In this document: positions 8,475 to 20,704 of the stretch, piece after piece
Numbering within the stretch: position 1 is the first letter of the stretch
Layout: every line of letters starts with the position of its first letter
Assembly: GCF_004342605.1 (NCBI RefSeq)
Contig: NZ_SLZL01000002.1
Location: 62,001 to 126,000, forward strand
DNA: 64,000 nt
Origin: Caulobacter sp. BK020
Lineage (GTDB): Bacteria > Pseudomonadota > Alphaproteobacteria > Caulobacterales > Caulobacteraceae
Reading direction: 5' to 3'
Notes under the pieces: model-generated
The model's database searches: none
What the model was told of the DNA's origin: nothing
What the model saw: the letters and a program-made list of their open reading frames with translations, nothing else
Translations under genes and position numbers: made by a program

Positions 8475-10139
8475 CTAACCCACCACCCTCAGCGTGGGCC
8501 GCTCGGTGCGAACCCGGCGCAGGGGGACCTCGAAGTGGAAGGTCGAGCCGGCGCCCGGGGCGCTGTCGACGCCGATCGCGCCGCCCATCAGGCTGACCAC
8601 CTCGTGGCTGATCGCCAGGCCCAGGCCCGAGCCCTCGTGGGCGCGGCTCAGGGAGGTGTCGATCTGCGAGAAGATCTTGAACAGGCGCGGGCGGTGCTCG
8701 GGCGCGATCCCGACGCCGGTGTCGCGCACCTCGAACCGCAGGCCAGTCTCGGTGGGGCGGACCTCGATCCGCACCGCGCCCTGGTGGGTGAACTTGACGG
8801 CGTTGGCCACCAGGTTGCCCAGCACCTGGCGCAGGCGGATCGGGTCGCCGATCCAGGCGCCGTCGCCGCCCGGCGCCACCTCGAACGTCAGGGCGATCCC
8901 CTTGTTGGCCGCCGCGCCGGAGAACAGGGCGCAGGTCGACTCCACCAGGATCGGCAGGTCGAAGGGCTCGGCCCGCAGGCGGACACCGCCGCCCTCCAGC
9001 CGCGCCATGTCGAGGATGTCGTTCAGCAGGACCAGCAGCGCCTGGCCGGAGTGGTGGATCACGTCCAGGCGCTCGCGCTGGCGGTCCGGCAGCGGCTCGG
9101 CCTGCATGATCTGGGTCATGCCCAGCACCCCGTTCAGCGGCGTGCGGATCTCGTGGCTCATATTGGCCAGGAACTGGGTCTTGGCGGCGTTGGCGGCCTC
9201 GGCCTCCTCCTTGGCCGCGATCAGGGCGCGACGGCTGGCCGCCAGCTTGTTCAGGGCGTCGGTCACCCGCAGGAACAGGATCAGGGCGGCCACGACCAGG
9301 GCGGCGAAGACCAGGACGATCCAGGGCGCGACGGCCTTGAGCAACGACATGCCCGGATCGTGCGCCGGCCAGGCGAACCCGCCGATCGGCCGGCCCTGGA
9401 TGTCGTGCAGTGGCACGCTGTGGTCGGTGGACCGGCTTTCGGCGACCAGGGTCAGGCCGTCGATGCCCAGGTCCTTCTGCAGGCCCCGGGTGTAGGCGGT
9501 GCTGACCCGTCGCGCGGTGACCACCACGGAAAGCGGGACGCCCCGTTGGGCCGCCGCCAGCTGGGCGGTCTCGGCGATTACGTCGGCGGCCACCACCAGA
9601 TAGATCTCGTCGCCGGACCGCACCAGGCCCTTGCCCGCGGTCGCCCCCTCAAGGCTGAAGCGCCTGGCGTCATGGGCGGGCCGGGCCTTGGCGACGACCT
9701 CGGCCACCAGCGGCGCGACGTCGCCGGGCAGGTCGCCCAGGGCCTGGGCCGACACCCGCGCCCCGGCCAGCGACGCATAGACCACCCGGCCGTCGCGGAC
9801 CACGAAGGTCAGGTCGTGCTGAAAATACTGGTGGTAGTATTCGCCGAAATTGACGTCGGTCCAGGCCATGTCGACCGGCGGGCCCATGGCTTTGGCGGCG
9901 TCGTCCCAAACCGTCGCCGAGGTCAGTTCGCGGGCCATGCGCTGCAGGTCGCGCTGGACCGTGCGCTGGACCAGCTCGCGCTCGTCCAGGCTTTCCAGGC
10001 GGTCCAGCGAGCGGGCGGCGAACAGCATCAGGGCGATGCTGCCCAGCACCGAGACGGCGACCAGCACGATGGTCGCCCCCACGATCCAGTGCAGGGACCT
10101 CACGCCGCGCGTCACGGAAGGCGGGTTGAGCCAGGCCAT
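8475..10139 (-). CDS. Membrane sensor histidine kinase with extracytoplasmic (CHASE4-like) sensor
   Basis: A 554-residue two-component sensor kinase. Membrane helices at about residues 19-42 and 269-291 enclose a ~225-residue periplasmic domain whose start (LVQRTVQRDLQRM...TVWDDAAKAM) resembles CHASE4 sensors. A short linker leads to HisKA with the phospho-acceptor His329 in NMSHEIRTPLNGV, then an HATPase domain with the N-box NLVANAVKFT, the G1 box DTGVGI and the G2 box GSGLGLAIS. There is no receiver domain, so it is not a hybrid, and no response regulator gene lies next to it. The ligand and partner are unknown. It is transcribed in the same direction as the chemoreceptor upstream, 64 bases away. 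Confidence 0.92.
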   Translation of the reverse strand: MAWLNPPSVTRGVRSLHWIVGATIVLVAVSVLGSIALMLFAARSLDRLESLDERELVQRTVQRDLQRMARELTSATVWDDAAKAMGPPVDMAWTDVNFGEYYHQYFQHDLTFVVRDGRVVYASLAGARVSAQALGDLPGDVAPLVAEVVAKARPAHDARRFSLEGATAGKGLVRSGDEIYLVVAADVIAETAQLAAAQRGVPLSVVVTARRVSTAYTRGLQKDLGIDGLTLVAESRSTDHSVPLHDIQGRPIGGFAWPAHDPGMSLLKAVAPWIVLVFAALVVAALILFLRVTDALNKLAASRRALIAAKEEAEAANAAKTQFLANMSHEIRTPLNGVLGMTQIMQAEPLPDRQRERLDVIHHSGQALLVLLNDILDMARLEGGGVRLRAEPFDLPILVESTCALFSGAAANKGIALTFEVAPGGDGAWIGDPIRLRQVLGNLVANAVKFTHQGAVRIEVRPTETGLRFEVRDTGVGIAPEHRPRLFKIFSQIDTSLSRAHEGSGLGLAISHEVVSLMGGAIGVDSAPGAGSTFHFEVPLRRVRTERPTLRVVG

Positions 10140-10203
10140 GTCGTATTGCTATCGCATCGCCGGCCGAGTCGGCGGCCGGCGCGGCTTTTGGCCGCAGCGA
10201 CGT

Positions 10204-12015
10204 TCAGCCCGCCTTGCGCAGTTGCGGATGCGCGTCGCCGCCGATCCTGAAGCGGCCGACCAGCGACACCAGCTGGGCCGTCTCGCCCTTCAGGGAGTGG
10301 GTGGCGGCCGTGGCCTGCTCGACCATGGCCGCGTTCTGCTGCACCACCTGGTCCATGTGGTTGACGGCGGTGTTCACCTCGGCCAGGCCCGAGGCCTGCT
10401 CCTGGCTGGACGAGGAGATCTGACGGACCAGGTCGTCGATGGCGGCGACGCGGCCGACGATCCGGCCCAGCGCCTCGCCCGTCTGGCCGACCAGGGTGAC
10501 GCCGGCGTCGACCTGCTGCGACGAGGTGGAGATCAGGGTCTTGATCTCCTTGGCCGCCTCGGCCGAACGCTGGGCCAGGGCCCGGACTTCCTGGGCGACG
10601 ACGGCGAAGCCGCGGCCGGCGTCGCCGGCGCGAGCCGCCTCGACGCCGGCGTTCAGGGCCAGAAGATTGGTCTGGAAGGCGATCTCGTCGATCACCCCGA
10701 TGATCTGGGTGATCTGGCGCGAGGAGTCCTCGATGGCGCCCATGGCCGCGACGGCCTGGTCGACCACCTGGCCCGAGCGTTCGGCGTCGGTGCGGGCCGA
10801 GGCGACCTCGATGGTGGCCCGGGTGGCCCCGTCGGCGGTCTGGCGCACGGTGGCGGCGATCTCGTCCAGGGCGGCCGCGGTCTCTTCCAGGCTGGCGGCC
10901 TGCTGCTCGGTGCGGCGCGACAGGTCGTTGGAGGCCTGGGCGATCTCGTCGGTGCCGGAGCCGATCTGCGAGGCGACGTCGGAGATGGTGCGGATGGCGT
11001 CCTCCAGCCCGGCGGCGGCCGCGTTGAAGTCGTTCTTCAAGGCGGCGTAGTCGCTGGCCACTTGGACGGCGATGCGGGCCGACAGGTCGCCGCCGGCCAG
11101 GCTGGCCAAGCCCTTGGCCATGACGTCGACGACGGCCTTCTGCTCGCGACCGGCGACCTCGAAGGCGGCCTCCATGTCGCGCAGCTTGCGGTCCAGCTCC
11201 TGCTGGAAGCCGGCCGCCTCGGCCTCGAGCCGGGCGCGGTCGATTCCGGACTGGCGGAACACCTCGACGCTCTTGGCCATCTCGCCGATCTCGTCGGCGC
11301 GTCCAGCGCCCGAGACGGTGATGTCGGTCTGGCCGGCCGCCAACCGGCGCATGTCGCCGGCCAGGTTCAGCACCGGCCGCACGATGGCGGCGCGCGAGAT
11401 CACCACCAGGCCGCCGGCGAAGACCACGCCCGCCACAACGGCGATGCTCATCAGGATTTCGGAGAACAGGGCCACGCTCTTGGCGCGGGCGGCCGCGGCG
11501 GTCGAGGCGGCCTCGATCTGGTCGGACGCGCCGCTCATCGCGTCTTCCAGCGTCGAAAACTGCTTCATGAAGCCGGGCATGGCGGCCACGGCCTGGGCGC
11601 GGTCGGAGGCCGCCAGCGCGACCATCTGGTCCGCCGACTTGATATAGGTGTCCAGCGGAGCCTTGACCGCCTCGAGGGCGGCGCGGCTGGCCGGGTCGCG
11701 GGCCAGGGCGTCGTTGGCGCCGATCGCCTTGCGGAACAGTTCGGAGTGCTCGGCCAGGTCCTTGCGGACGGCGGCCATGTCGACGCCCGATCCGGCGTCG
11801 CCGGCCAGTTGGCTGGCCAGGACGTCGGCGCGCAGGGCGTCGTGCATCATGTCGGCCTCCAGGTGGTTGCGCAGGACGCTGGCCGAGACCTGCGCTTCCT
11901 TGAGGGCGTCGTCGAGCCGGGTCGTCGACCACAGGCCCGCGCCGGCGCAAGCCGTGCAGAGCACCATGACGGCCGCGCCTGCGCCCATCACCTTGTGATT
12001 GATCGTCCGAAGCAT
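10204..12015 (-). CDS. Methyl-accepting chemotaxis protein
   Basis: A transmembrane chemoreceptor of 603 residues that signals to CheA/CheW. Helix 1 spans about residues 8-28, a periplasmic helical domain covers 30-180, helix 2 is near 183-206, and a HAMP domain follows (RPVLNLAGDMRRLAAGQTDI). The cytoplasmic coiled coil carries the highly conserved hairpin tip EIAFQTNLLALNAGVEAARA near residue 445, followed by GDAGRGFAVVAQEVRALA. The C-terminus (HPQLRKAG) lacks a CheR/CheB-binding pentapeptide. The periplasmic ligand domain is helical and of unknown specificity. The start ATG at 12015 fits the first helix. Confidence 0.95.
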   Translation of the reverse strand: MLRTINHKVMGAGAAVMVLCTACAGAGLWSTTRLDDALKEAQVSASVLRNHLEADMMHDALRADVLASQLAGDAGSGVDMAAVRKDLAEHSELFRKAIGANDALARDPASRAALEAVKAPLDTYIKSADQMVALAASDRAQAVAAMPGFMKQFSTLEDAMSGASDQIEAASTAAAARAKSVALFSEILMSIAVVAGVVFAGGLVVISRAAIVRPVLNLAGDMRRLAAGQTDITVSGAGRADEIGEMAKSVEVFRQSGIDRARLEAEAAGFQQELDRKLRDMEAAFEVAGREQKAVVDVMAKGLASLAGGDLSARIAVQVASDYAALKNDFNAAAAGLEDAIRTISDVASQIGSGTDEIAQASNDLSRRTEQQAASLEETAAALDEIAATVRQTADGATRATIEVASARTDAERSGQVVDQAVAAMGAIEDSSRQITQIIGVIDEIAFQTNLLALNAGVEAARAGDAGRGFAVVAQEVRALAQRSAEAAKEIKTLISTSSQQVDAGVTLVGQTGEALGRIVGRVAAIDDLVRQISSSSQEQASGLAEVNTAVNHMDQVVQQNAAMVEQATAATHSLKGETAQLVSLVGRFRIGGDAHPQLRKAG

Positions 12016-12195
12016 TTCCGAGCCCTTGAGTCCGTCCAGATCCTTTCACCTTCCGGCAACGGGGTTAACGACGCCCTTGTCGTTCGTGTTCTGGGCCTGG
12101 AAATACCGAACTGAGGCAAAAGGCCGCGCCTCGAGAACTTTAAGAGGTGCTTCAAGCGCCGTCGGTACTTGTCTGCGTGTTGACGGGGCAGGACC

Positions 12196-13383
12196 ATGAC
12201 TTCGCTTAAATCAATTTGTTCATGCGCGGCGTTCGCAATCGCCGCCGCCGCCGGATCCACCGCCTCGGCCCAGGCCGAGCCGGAACCCGGCGCCTGGACC
12301 CACGAGGTCACCTATACGGCGGACGTCGCCGGCACGGTGCGCGGCGGGATCGCGCACTCCGGTCGGGCCCTGGACAATCTCGACGTGATCGTCGACGGCG
12401 ACCTGGAGAAGCTGGTCGGCTGGCGCGGGGCCACGGTGCACGGCTACCTGCTCAATAACAGCGGCGGCATGCCCAACGACCTGGCCGGCACGCTGCAGGG
12501 CGTGGACAATATCGAGGTCGGGCGGCCTCGGGCTCGGCTCTATGAGCTGTGGCTGCAGGCCGGCTTCGCCGGCGAGCGCGGCTCGGCCCTGGCCGGGCTC
12601 TACGACCTCAACAGCGAGTTCTACGCCACCGAGGCCTCGGGTCTGCTGCTGGCGCCGCCGTTCGGCATCGGTTCGGAGTTCGCGTCCACCGGCCCTAACG
12701 GTCCGTCGATCTTCCCGTCCACCGCCCTGGCGGTTCGGGTGAAGCTCCAGGGCGGGCAGGGGCGCTACGCCCAGGCCGCGGTGCTCAACGCCCACGCCGG
12801 CACGCTGGGAGATCCCGAGGGGCCGTCGACGAAGTTCGACAACGGCGCCCTGGTGATCGGAGAGGCCGGGCTGGGCGACAGCTGGCGGCTGGCGGCCGGC
12901 GGCTGGTTCTATACCGACCGCCAGCCGGACCTGCGGACCCTGGACGCCCAAGGCGACCCGGCCCTGAGCAAGGCGCGGGGCGGTTATCTGCTGGCGGAAT
13001 ATCCGTTCGTGGACGGCGGCGAGGCGGGACGGTCGGTGCGCGGCTTCGCCCGCCTGGGCTTCTCGGACGGCGACACCACGCCGTTCAGCTCGGGCTGGCA
13101 GGCGGGGGTGCTGGTGGAGCGGGTCTTCGCCTCGCGTCCCGACAGCGCGTTCTCGATCGGGGCGGAGCAGGGGCGGCTGTCGTCCAAGCAGCGCGCCAAC
13201 ACCCTGGACGCGGGCCTGAACCCGGCCCGGGCCGAATCCAGCGTCGAGATCACCTATTCCGACAAGGTGGCGCCGCACGTCGCCCTTCAGCCCGACCTGC
13301 AGGTGATCCGTCGCGCCGGCGGCGACCAGGACGCCCGGACGGTGGTCGTGATGGCGCTGCGGATGACCATCGACCTGTTCTAG
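12196..13383 (+). CDS. OprB-type carbohydrate-selective porin
   Basis: A 395-residue outer-membrane protein with a Sec signal peptide (about residues 1-26, ending TASAQA). The mature protein shows alternating beta-strand patterns ending in an aromatic residue (RMTIDLF), the usual outer-membrane insertion signal. Segments such as YELWLQAGF, YDLNSEFYATEASGLLLAPPFGIG and YLLAEYPF are typical of the OprB family, which lets mono- and disaccharides diffuse across the outer membrane. It stands alone, with the chemoreceptor upstream on the other strand and ppdK downstream. The substrate cannot be inferred from context. Confidence 0.9.
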   Translation: MTSLKSICSCAAFAIAAAAGSTASAQAEPEPGAWTHEVTYTADVAGTVRGGIAHSGRALDNLDVIVDGDLEKLVGWRGATVHGYLLNNSGGMPNDLAGTLQGVDNIEVGRPRARLYELWLQAGFAGERGSALAGLYDLNSEFYATEASGLLLAPPFGIGSEFASTGPNGPSIFPSTALAVRVKLQGGQGRYAQAAVLNAHAGTLGDPEGPSTKFDNGALVIGEAGLGDSWRLAAGGWFYTDRQPDLRTLDAQGDPALSKARGGYLLAEYPFVDGGEAGRSVRGFARLGFSDGDTTPFSSGWQAGVLVERVFASRPDSAFSIGAEQGRLSSKQRANTLDAGLNPARAESSVEITYSDKVAPHVALQPDLQVIRRAGGDQDARTVVVMALRMTIDLF

Positions 13384-13691
13384 AACGGTCCGCCGTCGAG
13401 CTTCACCATGGCGAGGTGGCGCTCGTGTCGCCGGTCTCAAGACTCGGGGCGGTCTTCACGCGCCCGCTCGTTCGCGTAAATCTCGAACAGGACAACGTTG
13501 TCATTGGAAGAATTTGCCGAATTTTCGCTTTAGACTGCGAAGTGAAAACCGTCGGTGGACGGCTTCTTTGACAAGGTGCTACTGAACGCCCGGATATTGC
13601 AGTGCGGGATGAGCGTTAAGCTCGTTGTCCCAGGCCAGGACGGTTCCATCAGAGAGCCGCCGGCTTTTCACTATCGCAGGGTGAACAAGAA
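13384..13691 (+). other. Intergenic region upstream of ppdK
   Basis: These 308 bases hold no convincing gene on either strand. The middle part (about 13490-13560) is clearly more A+T-rich than its surroundings. A TTGACA at 13568-13573 is a possible -35 element, but the downstream -10 match (GATATT at 19-base spacing) is weak. A small inverted repeat GAGC/GCTC is near 13610. The region probably holds the ppdK promoter and a leader of about 100 bases. Confidence 0.5.
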
Positions 13692-16379
<2,688 letters not shown>

Positions 16380-16428
16380 GGGCGGGGAGGGCGATCGCTC
16401 CTGTTTTCGGCCAACGCCGTGGATCGTC

Positions 16429-16511
16429 CTCGTCCTTCGGCAGGCTCAGGATGAGGACGAATTTGACGACGGTTCAGCAGAAACCCTCATCCTGAGCTTT
16501 CGAAGGACGAG
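16429..16511. repeat. Dispersed palindromic repeat (double inverted arms)
   Basis: The outer arms CTCGTCCTTCG (16429-16439) and CGAAGGACGAG (16501-16511) are perfect 11-bp inverted repeats. Inner arms GCTCAGGATGAGG (16444-16456) and CCTCATCCTGAGC (16485-16497) are perfect 13-bp inverted repeats. The same word pair (TCCTTCG and CTCAGGATGAGG) recurs in the element at 32660-32756, so this is one family of dispersed intergenic repeat. The rest of the 331-base gap between ppdK and the next gene (16380-16710) shows no gene. Confidence 0.88.
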
Positions 16512-16710
16512 GGTTTCCGCACCGGCGTTGGAAGCCCGATATGCCCGGGCCCTTCAACCGGACAGCCGTGGCGAAGACCGGGACCGCCGCAAACTCCGAA
16601 CCCGCGTCCCAGTCCCGGATCGTCGCGTGGTCTTGGCTGATCGGCCCACGCGCGTTACTTCAAGCTCGGCTTGGGTCCTGCGTTCGTCGGGACGCGCGGA
16701 GGCGGCGGCA

Positions 16711-17187
16711 ATGCGGACCCTGATGCTGGCGATCTTGGTAGCGGCGACGCCGATGGCGGCCTTCGCCCAGGCTCCCTCCGCCCTCGACCTGCCGCTGTCC
16801 ATCGACCTGGCCCGGGCCGCCATCGACGCCTGCGCCGCCAAGGGCGCGGCGGTCAGCGCCAGCGTGGTCGACGGCAAGGGCAATCCGCTGGTCGTGCTGC
16901 GCGCCCCCGCCAGCCCCAAGCCGCCGGTCGCCGCCCCGCGCAAGGCCGCCACCGCCGTCCAGTTCGACGCGCCAGGCAGCGTCATGGAGCCGCGCGAGAA
17001 GGCCGATCCCGCCTTCGCCGCCCTGATCAAGGCCGAGCCCGAGCGGCTGAACCCGCACGGCGGGTCGCTGCCGCTGCACAAGGACGGCCGGCTGGTGGGC
17101 GGGCTGGCCGTGGCCGACACCTCCCACGAGACGGCCGACGCCTGCGCCCGCGAGGCCCTGGCCCGGTTCGCCAGCCAGGTGAACTGA
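16711..17187 (+). CDS. GlcG/HbpS-family haem-binding-like secreted protein
   Basis: A 158-residue protein with a signal peptide (MRTLMLAILVAATPMAAFAQ). The mature part fits the GlcG/HbpS (DUF336) fold: helix LDLARAAIDACAAKGAAVSASVVDGKGNPLVVLR at the start, and the C-terminal GGSLPLHKDGRLVGGLAVAD followed by a helix with AREALARF. Members bind haem or small ligands; the function is not settled. The open frame extends upstream to 16234, overlapping ppdK, but ATG 16711 begins the signal peptide. The next gene starts 3 bases downstream, so the two probably share a transcript. Confidence 0.85.
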   Translation: MRTLMLAILVAATPMAAFAQAPSALDLPLSIDLARAAIDACAAKGAAVSASVVDGKGNPLVVLRAPASPKPPVAAPRKAATAVQFDAPGSVMEPREKADPAFAALIKAEPERLNPHGGSLPLHKDGRLVGGLAVADTSHETADACAREALARFASQVN

Positions 17188-17190
17188 GCC

Positions 17191-18105
17191 TTGGGCCTGG
17201 TGAAGGACATGTGGCGTGTCGGCCTGGTCCGCGCGCCGATGGCGGAGCTGCTGAGGCCCGGCGCGTTGGCCGAGCACCCGGTGTCCTGGATTCCCGATCC
17301 CGGCCCGCTGTGCTTCCTGGCCGACCCGATGGGCGTCTGGCGGAGCGGCCGCCTCTACGTCTTCGTCGAGATCTATGACTATCGCGACCGGGTGGGCGCC
17401 ATCGAGGTGCTGACCTTCGACGCCGACCTGAACCTGCTGGACCGCCAGCCGGCGCTGAAGGAGCCCTGGCACCTGTCGTACCCCTTCGTCATCGAGGCGG
17501 ACGGCGAGACCTACATGCTGCCCGAGGCGCACAAGTCCGGGCGACTGACCCTGTACCGCGCCGTGGACTTCCCGACGAAATGGGCGCCGGCCAAGGCGAT
17601 CGAACTGGACCAGGTGGCCATCGACGCCACCCCGGTGTTCCACGACGGCCTGTGGTGGCTGTTCTACACCCCGGCCACGACCAAGGCCGAGAAGGTCAGC
17701 GCCCTGCACGTGGCCTGGGCCGAGGCGATCACCGGCCCCTGGACGCCGCACGTCGGCAATCCCGTGCGCTTCGACCCCTCCAGCTCGCGGCCGGGCGGCA
17801 CGCCGCTGGTTATCGACGGCGCGATCGTGCTGCCGATGCAGGACTGCCGGCGGACCTATGGCGGCGCCATCCGCGCGCTGCGGGTCACCACCCTGACGCC
17901 GGACCGCTTCGAGGCGCAGGCCGACGAACCGATCCTTCCGCCGCCCAGTTTCGGCCGCCTGACCGACGGGTTCCACACGCTGTCGGCGGCCGGCCCGGTC
18001 ACGCTGATCGACGCCAAGCGCTTCGAAGTCTCGCCGCGCTCGCTGGCGCTGGACGTCCGGCGAGAATGGAAAAAGCACGTCCCGAGAAGGGCGCGAACCG
18101 CTTGA
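17191..18105 (+). CDS. Beta-propeller protein of the GINT1 N-terminal-domain / GH43-like type
   Basis: A 304-residue soluble protein. Repeated blade-like motifs (DPMGVWRSGRLYVFVEIYD, SYPFVIEADGETYMLPE, PVFHDGLWWLFYT, PLVIDGAIVLPMQDC) match the five-bladed propeller found in bacterial proteins annotated as the N-terminal domain of glucosamine inositolphosphorylceramide transferase 1, related to GH43 glycosidases. A role in making or modifying a surface glycan is inferred from the family and from the adjacent glycosyltransferase. TTG 17191 is the first possible start; GTG 17200 or ATG 17209 are alternatives. Its 3' end overlaps the convergent glycosyltransferase by 107 bases. Confidence 0.8.
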   Translation: MGLVKDMWRVGLVRAPMAELLRPGALAEHPVSWIPDPGPLCFLADPMGVWRSGRLYVFVEIYDYRDRVGAIEVLTFDADLNLLDRQPALKEPWHLSYPFVIEADGETYMLPEAHKSGRLTLYRAVDFPTKWAPAKAIELDQVAIDATPVFHDGLWWLFYTPATTKAEKVSALHVAWAEAITGPWTPHVGNPVRFDPSSSRPGGTPLVIDGAIVLPMQDCRRTYGGAIRALRVTTLTPDRFEAQADEPILPPPSFGRLTDGFHTLSAAGPVTLIDAKRFEVSPRSLALDVRREWKKHVPRRARTA

Positions 18106-19222
18106 TCGCGACCGAACCGGCCTGCCGGGCGACGACGGCGTCGAACACCTGCAGATAGGCCTCGGCGATCGGTCCTATCCGATAGCCCGCCACTGATCGG
18201 GCCAGGGCCGCCGGATCCGGGGGCGGAGCGTTCAGCACTTGCCGCAGGCCTTCGGCCAGGCCCTCGACATCGCCGATCGCGGCGACACGACCGGCGCCGT
18301 CGTCGCCCAGCAGCTCGCGGGCGGCCGGGGTGCAGTCGGTGCTGACCACCGGACGGCCCGCGCCCAGGGCCTCGACGATCACCGCCGCATAGCCCTCGTA
18401 CCACGAGGTCAGCAGGAAGGTCCGGGCCCGCTCCAGCCACGGCCGGACGTCGGGGACATAGCCGGGCAGGCTGACCCGCTCGGCGACGCCCAGCTCGACC
18501 GCCAGGGCCTCCAGCTCGGCCCGGCGCTCGCCTTCGCCGACGATCACCAGCCGGGCGTCGGGATCATCCAGCCGGGCGAAGGCGCGCAGGGCGAGGTCGA
18601 AGCCCTTTTCCGCGACCAGTCGCCCCGCCGCGAGGATCAGCTTGCCTTCGGGCGGCGGGGTGAAGGCGTGGTCGTCGTCGTCGAGGGCGGGCAGGGCGAT
18701 GCGCTGGGTGATGCGCCGCCCCAGCACGCGGTTGGCGTCCTCGGTCATGCTGTCCGACAGCGAGATGGCCTGGTCGACGCCGCGAAACTGCCGGCGGGTC
18801 CGCAGATTGTAGGGGATCTGGGCCAGGGCGCCGCGGCCATGGCGGTAGAGCGGCGTGCCGATCTGGGCGACCACGCCGGGCTTGTGCTCGGCCGGCAGGG
18901 CGTCGATGGCGGGCAGGATCGGCCAGTGATAGTTGCCCGGCGCGAACAGGATGTCGGGTCGGTGCTGGGCCACATAGGCCGCTGCGGCTCGTCCGAGGGC
19001 CTTGCGCGAGCCGGGGCCGCGCGGAAGGGGCGGATCGGCCTCGACCACCTGGACCTGGGCGTCGATCAGCGGGGTCAGGGGCCCTTCACGTAATCCGCAG
19101 AACAGGGTGACCTTTCGGCCCATCGCGGCCCAGCGATTGGCCAACCGCACCGCAATCCGTTCAGACCCGCCTAGAGGCAGGTCATGCAGCACGATGACAA
19201 TCGTGCGCGCTCCGTCGCCCAT
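17999..19222 (-). CDS. Glycosyltransferase, GT4 family
   Basis: A 407-residue GT-B glycosyltransferase. The N-terminal Rossmann part begins TIVIVLHDLPLGGSERIAVR, the typical GT4 donor-side opening. The C-terminal part has KLILAAGRLVAEKGFDLAL and SWYEGYAAVIVEALGAGRPVV, the E-x7-E region. The start was taken at MGDGARTIVIVLHD; an upstream in-frame extension to 19285 has no similarity. Its acceptor is unknown. It lies convergent to the propeller protein, with a 107-base overlap of the two coding ends, and both may act on the same surface polysaccharide. Confidence 0.9.
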   Translation of the reverse strand: MGDGARTIVIVLHDLPLGGSERIAVRLANRWAAMGRKVTLFCGLREGPLTPLIDAQVQVVEADPPLPRGPGSRKALGRAAAAYVAQHRPDILFAPGNYHWPILPAIDALPAEHKPGVVAQIGTPLYRHGRGALAQIPYNLRTRRQFRGVDQAISLSDSMTEDANRVLGRRITQRIALPALDDDDHAFTPPPEGKLILAAGRLVAEKGFDLALRAFARLDDPDARLVIVGEGERRAELEALAVELGVAERVSLPGYVPDVRPWLERARTFLLTSWYEGYAAVIVEALGAGRPVVSTDCTPAARELLGDDGAGRVAAIGDVEGLAEGLRQVLNAPPPDPAALARSVAGYRIGPIAEAYLQVFDAVVARQAGSVAIKRFAPFSGRAFSILAGRPAPASAARLRSAWRRSA

Positions 19223-19375
19223 TCCTGCCGTTCCCCGACCTCGACGTGATGGCGCGTCGGGCGCGGACGAACCGCGAGCCTGCAAGCTCCACTATGGAGC
19301 AGACGTCGCCGAGCGAGGAGAACCGGAAAGGATTTCCGCAGCGGCGGCTTTTTGGCGCGCCGTAAGCGGCCGTCG

Positions 19376-20704
19376 TCAGGCGGGAAGCCTGGCCTTCTCG
19401 CTCCACAGGTCCAGGTCGGGCTCGCGGCCGATCAGGGCCAGGCCCGAGGCGATGGATTCGAACTCGCCGCCGCTCTCGATCTTCGCGGCCCCGAACCGGC
19501 GCAGGAAGATCTGGCGGACGGCCGGCACGAACGAACTGCCGCCGGTGAGGAACACCCGGTCGACGCCGTCGGGACCCAGGCCCGAGCGCTCCAGGGCCTG
19601 GTCGACGGCGGTCTCGATGGCCTTCAGCTCCGGGGCGATCCAGCCCTCGAAGTCGGTGCGGCGGACGGTCTTCTCGATCAGCACCGATCCGGCCTCGAAG
19701 CGGAACGTCGCCTCGTCCTGGCTCGACAGCGCCTCCTTCAAGGCGGAAACCGCGCGGTAGAGGGCATAGCCATGGTTGTCGTCCAGCACCTCGATCAGGC
19801 GGGCGATCTTCTCGGGTTCGAGCGCGGTGCGCTCCAGGGCCCGGATGTCGCGCATGTCCTTGGAGGCGCGCAGCAGGGCCAACTGGTCCCAGCGGGCGAA
19901 GGCGGTGTAGTAGCGCTGGGGGATCGGCAGGCGGTTGTCGAAGGCCTTGTAGAGGCTGCCCTTGCCCAGTTCGGGCGACACCAGCTGGTCGATGATCCGG
20001 TAGTCGAAGGCGTCGCCGGCCACGCCGACCCCCGACCGCGCCAGGGCGGTGGAGCGCAGCCGGCCGGCGTCTCTTTCGAACCGCACGATCGAGAAGTCGC
20101 TGGTGCCGCCGCCGAAGTCGGCGACCAGCACCGTGGCGTCCTGCTTCAGCTGGCGGGCGAAGAAGAACGCCGCCCCGACCGGCTCGTAGGCGTAGCGGAT
20201 GTCGGTGAAGCCCAGTCGCCGGAAGCCCGCCTCGTAGCGCGCCAGGGCCAGGGCCTCGTCGGGATTGCCGCCGGCGAAGGTCACCGGACGTCCGACGATC
20301 ACCCGCGGCGGCAGGGTCTCCATGGCCGGCCCGCCGTGGGTCTTCAGCTTCAGCAGGAAATCGGCCAGCAGGTCCTCGAACAGGTAGCGCTTGTTGAGGA
20401 TTTTGGTCTCGGTGAAGGCGGCGCTGGCGGCGAACGTCTTGAACGACTGGATGAAGCGGGTCTCCAGCGGGTCCTCGACATAGGCCTCGATCGCCCAGGG
20501 ACCGGCCTCGGTCACCAACTGGTTCGGCCGGCCGTTGGCGCCCATCACCGCGTGGAAGCTCAGGGCCGAGCGGAAGGCGAAGATCTCGCCGCCCGCTGTC
20601 GGGAACCTGACCAGCGTGGCCGGGCCGTCGCCATGGGTCATCGAGACCACGGTGTTGGTCGTGCCGAAATCGATTCCGATCGTCGTTTGCGGAACGGACG
20701 TCAT
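19376..20704 (-). CDS. Hsp70-family (YegD-like) ATPase
   Basis: A 442-residue protein built only of the actin/Hsp70 nucleotide-binding fold, without the Hsp70 substrate-binding domain. The phosphate-1 motif IGIDFGTTNTVVSM is at the start, phosphate-2 VLVADFGGGTSDFSIV in the middle, and the adenosine motif VDRVFLTGGSSFVPAV near the C-terminus. This matches YegD-type Hsp70 relatives, whose clients are unknown. It is divergent from the esterase gene at 20828. Expression control is not visible. Confidence 0.9.
   Translation of the reverse strand: MTSVPQTTIGIDFGTTNTVVSMTHGDGPATLVRFPTAGGEIFAFRSALSFHAVMGANGRPNQLVTEAGPWAIEAYVEDPLETRFIQSFKTFAASAAFTETKILNKRYLFEDLLADFLLKLKTHGGPAMETLPPRVIVGRPVTFAGGNPDEALALARYEAGFRRLGFTDIRYAYEPVGAAFFFARQLKQDATVLVADFGGGTSDFSIVRFERDAGRLRSTALARSGVGVAGDAFDYRIIDQLVSPELGKGSLYKAFDNRLPIPQRYYTAFARWDQLALLRASKDMRDIRALERTALEPEKIARLIEVLDDNHGYALYRAVSALKEALSSQDEATFRFEAGSVLIEKTVRRTDFEGWIAPELKAIETAVDQALERSGLGPDGVDRVFLTGGSSFVPAVRQIFLRRFGAAKIESGGEFESIASGLALIGREPDLDLWSEKARLPA

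Noticed and set aside
9850..12114. 754-codon plus-strand ORF opposite the chemoreceptor gene
   Set aside because: Long open frames on the opposite strand are expected at this G+C content; the peptide is Gly/Asp/Arg-rich without domains, while the minus strand has a complete MCP.
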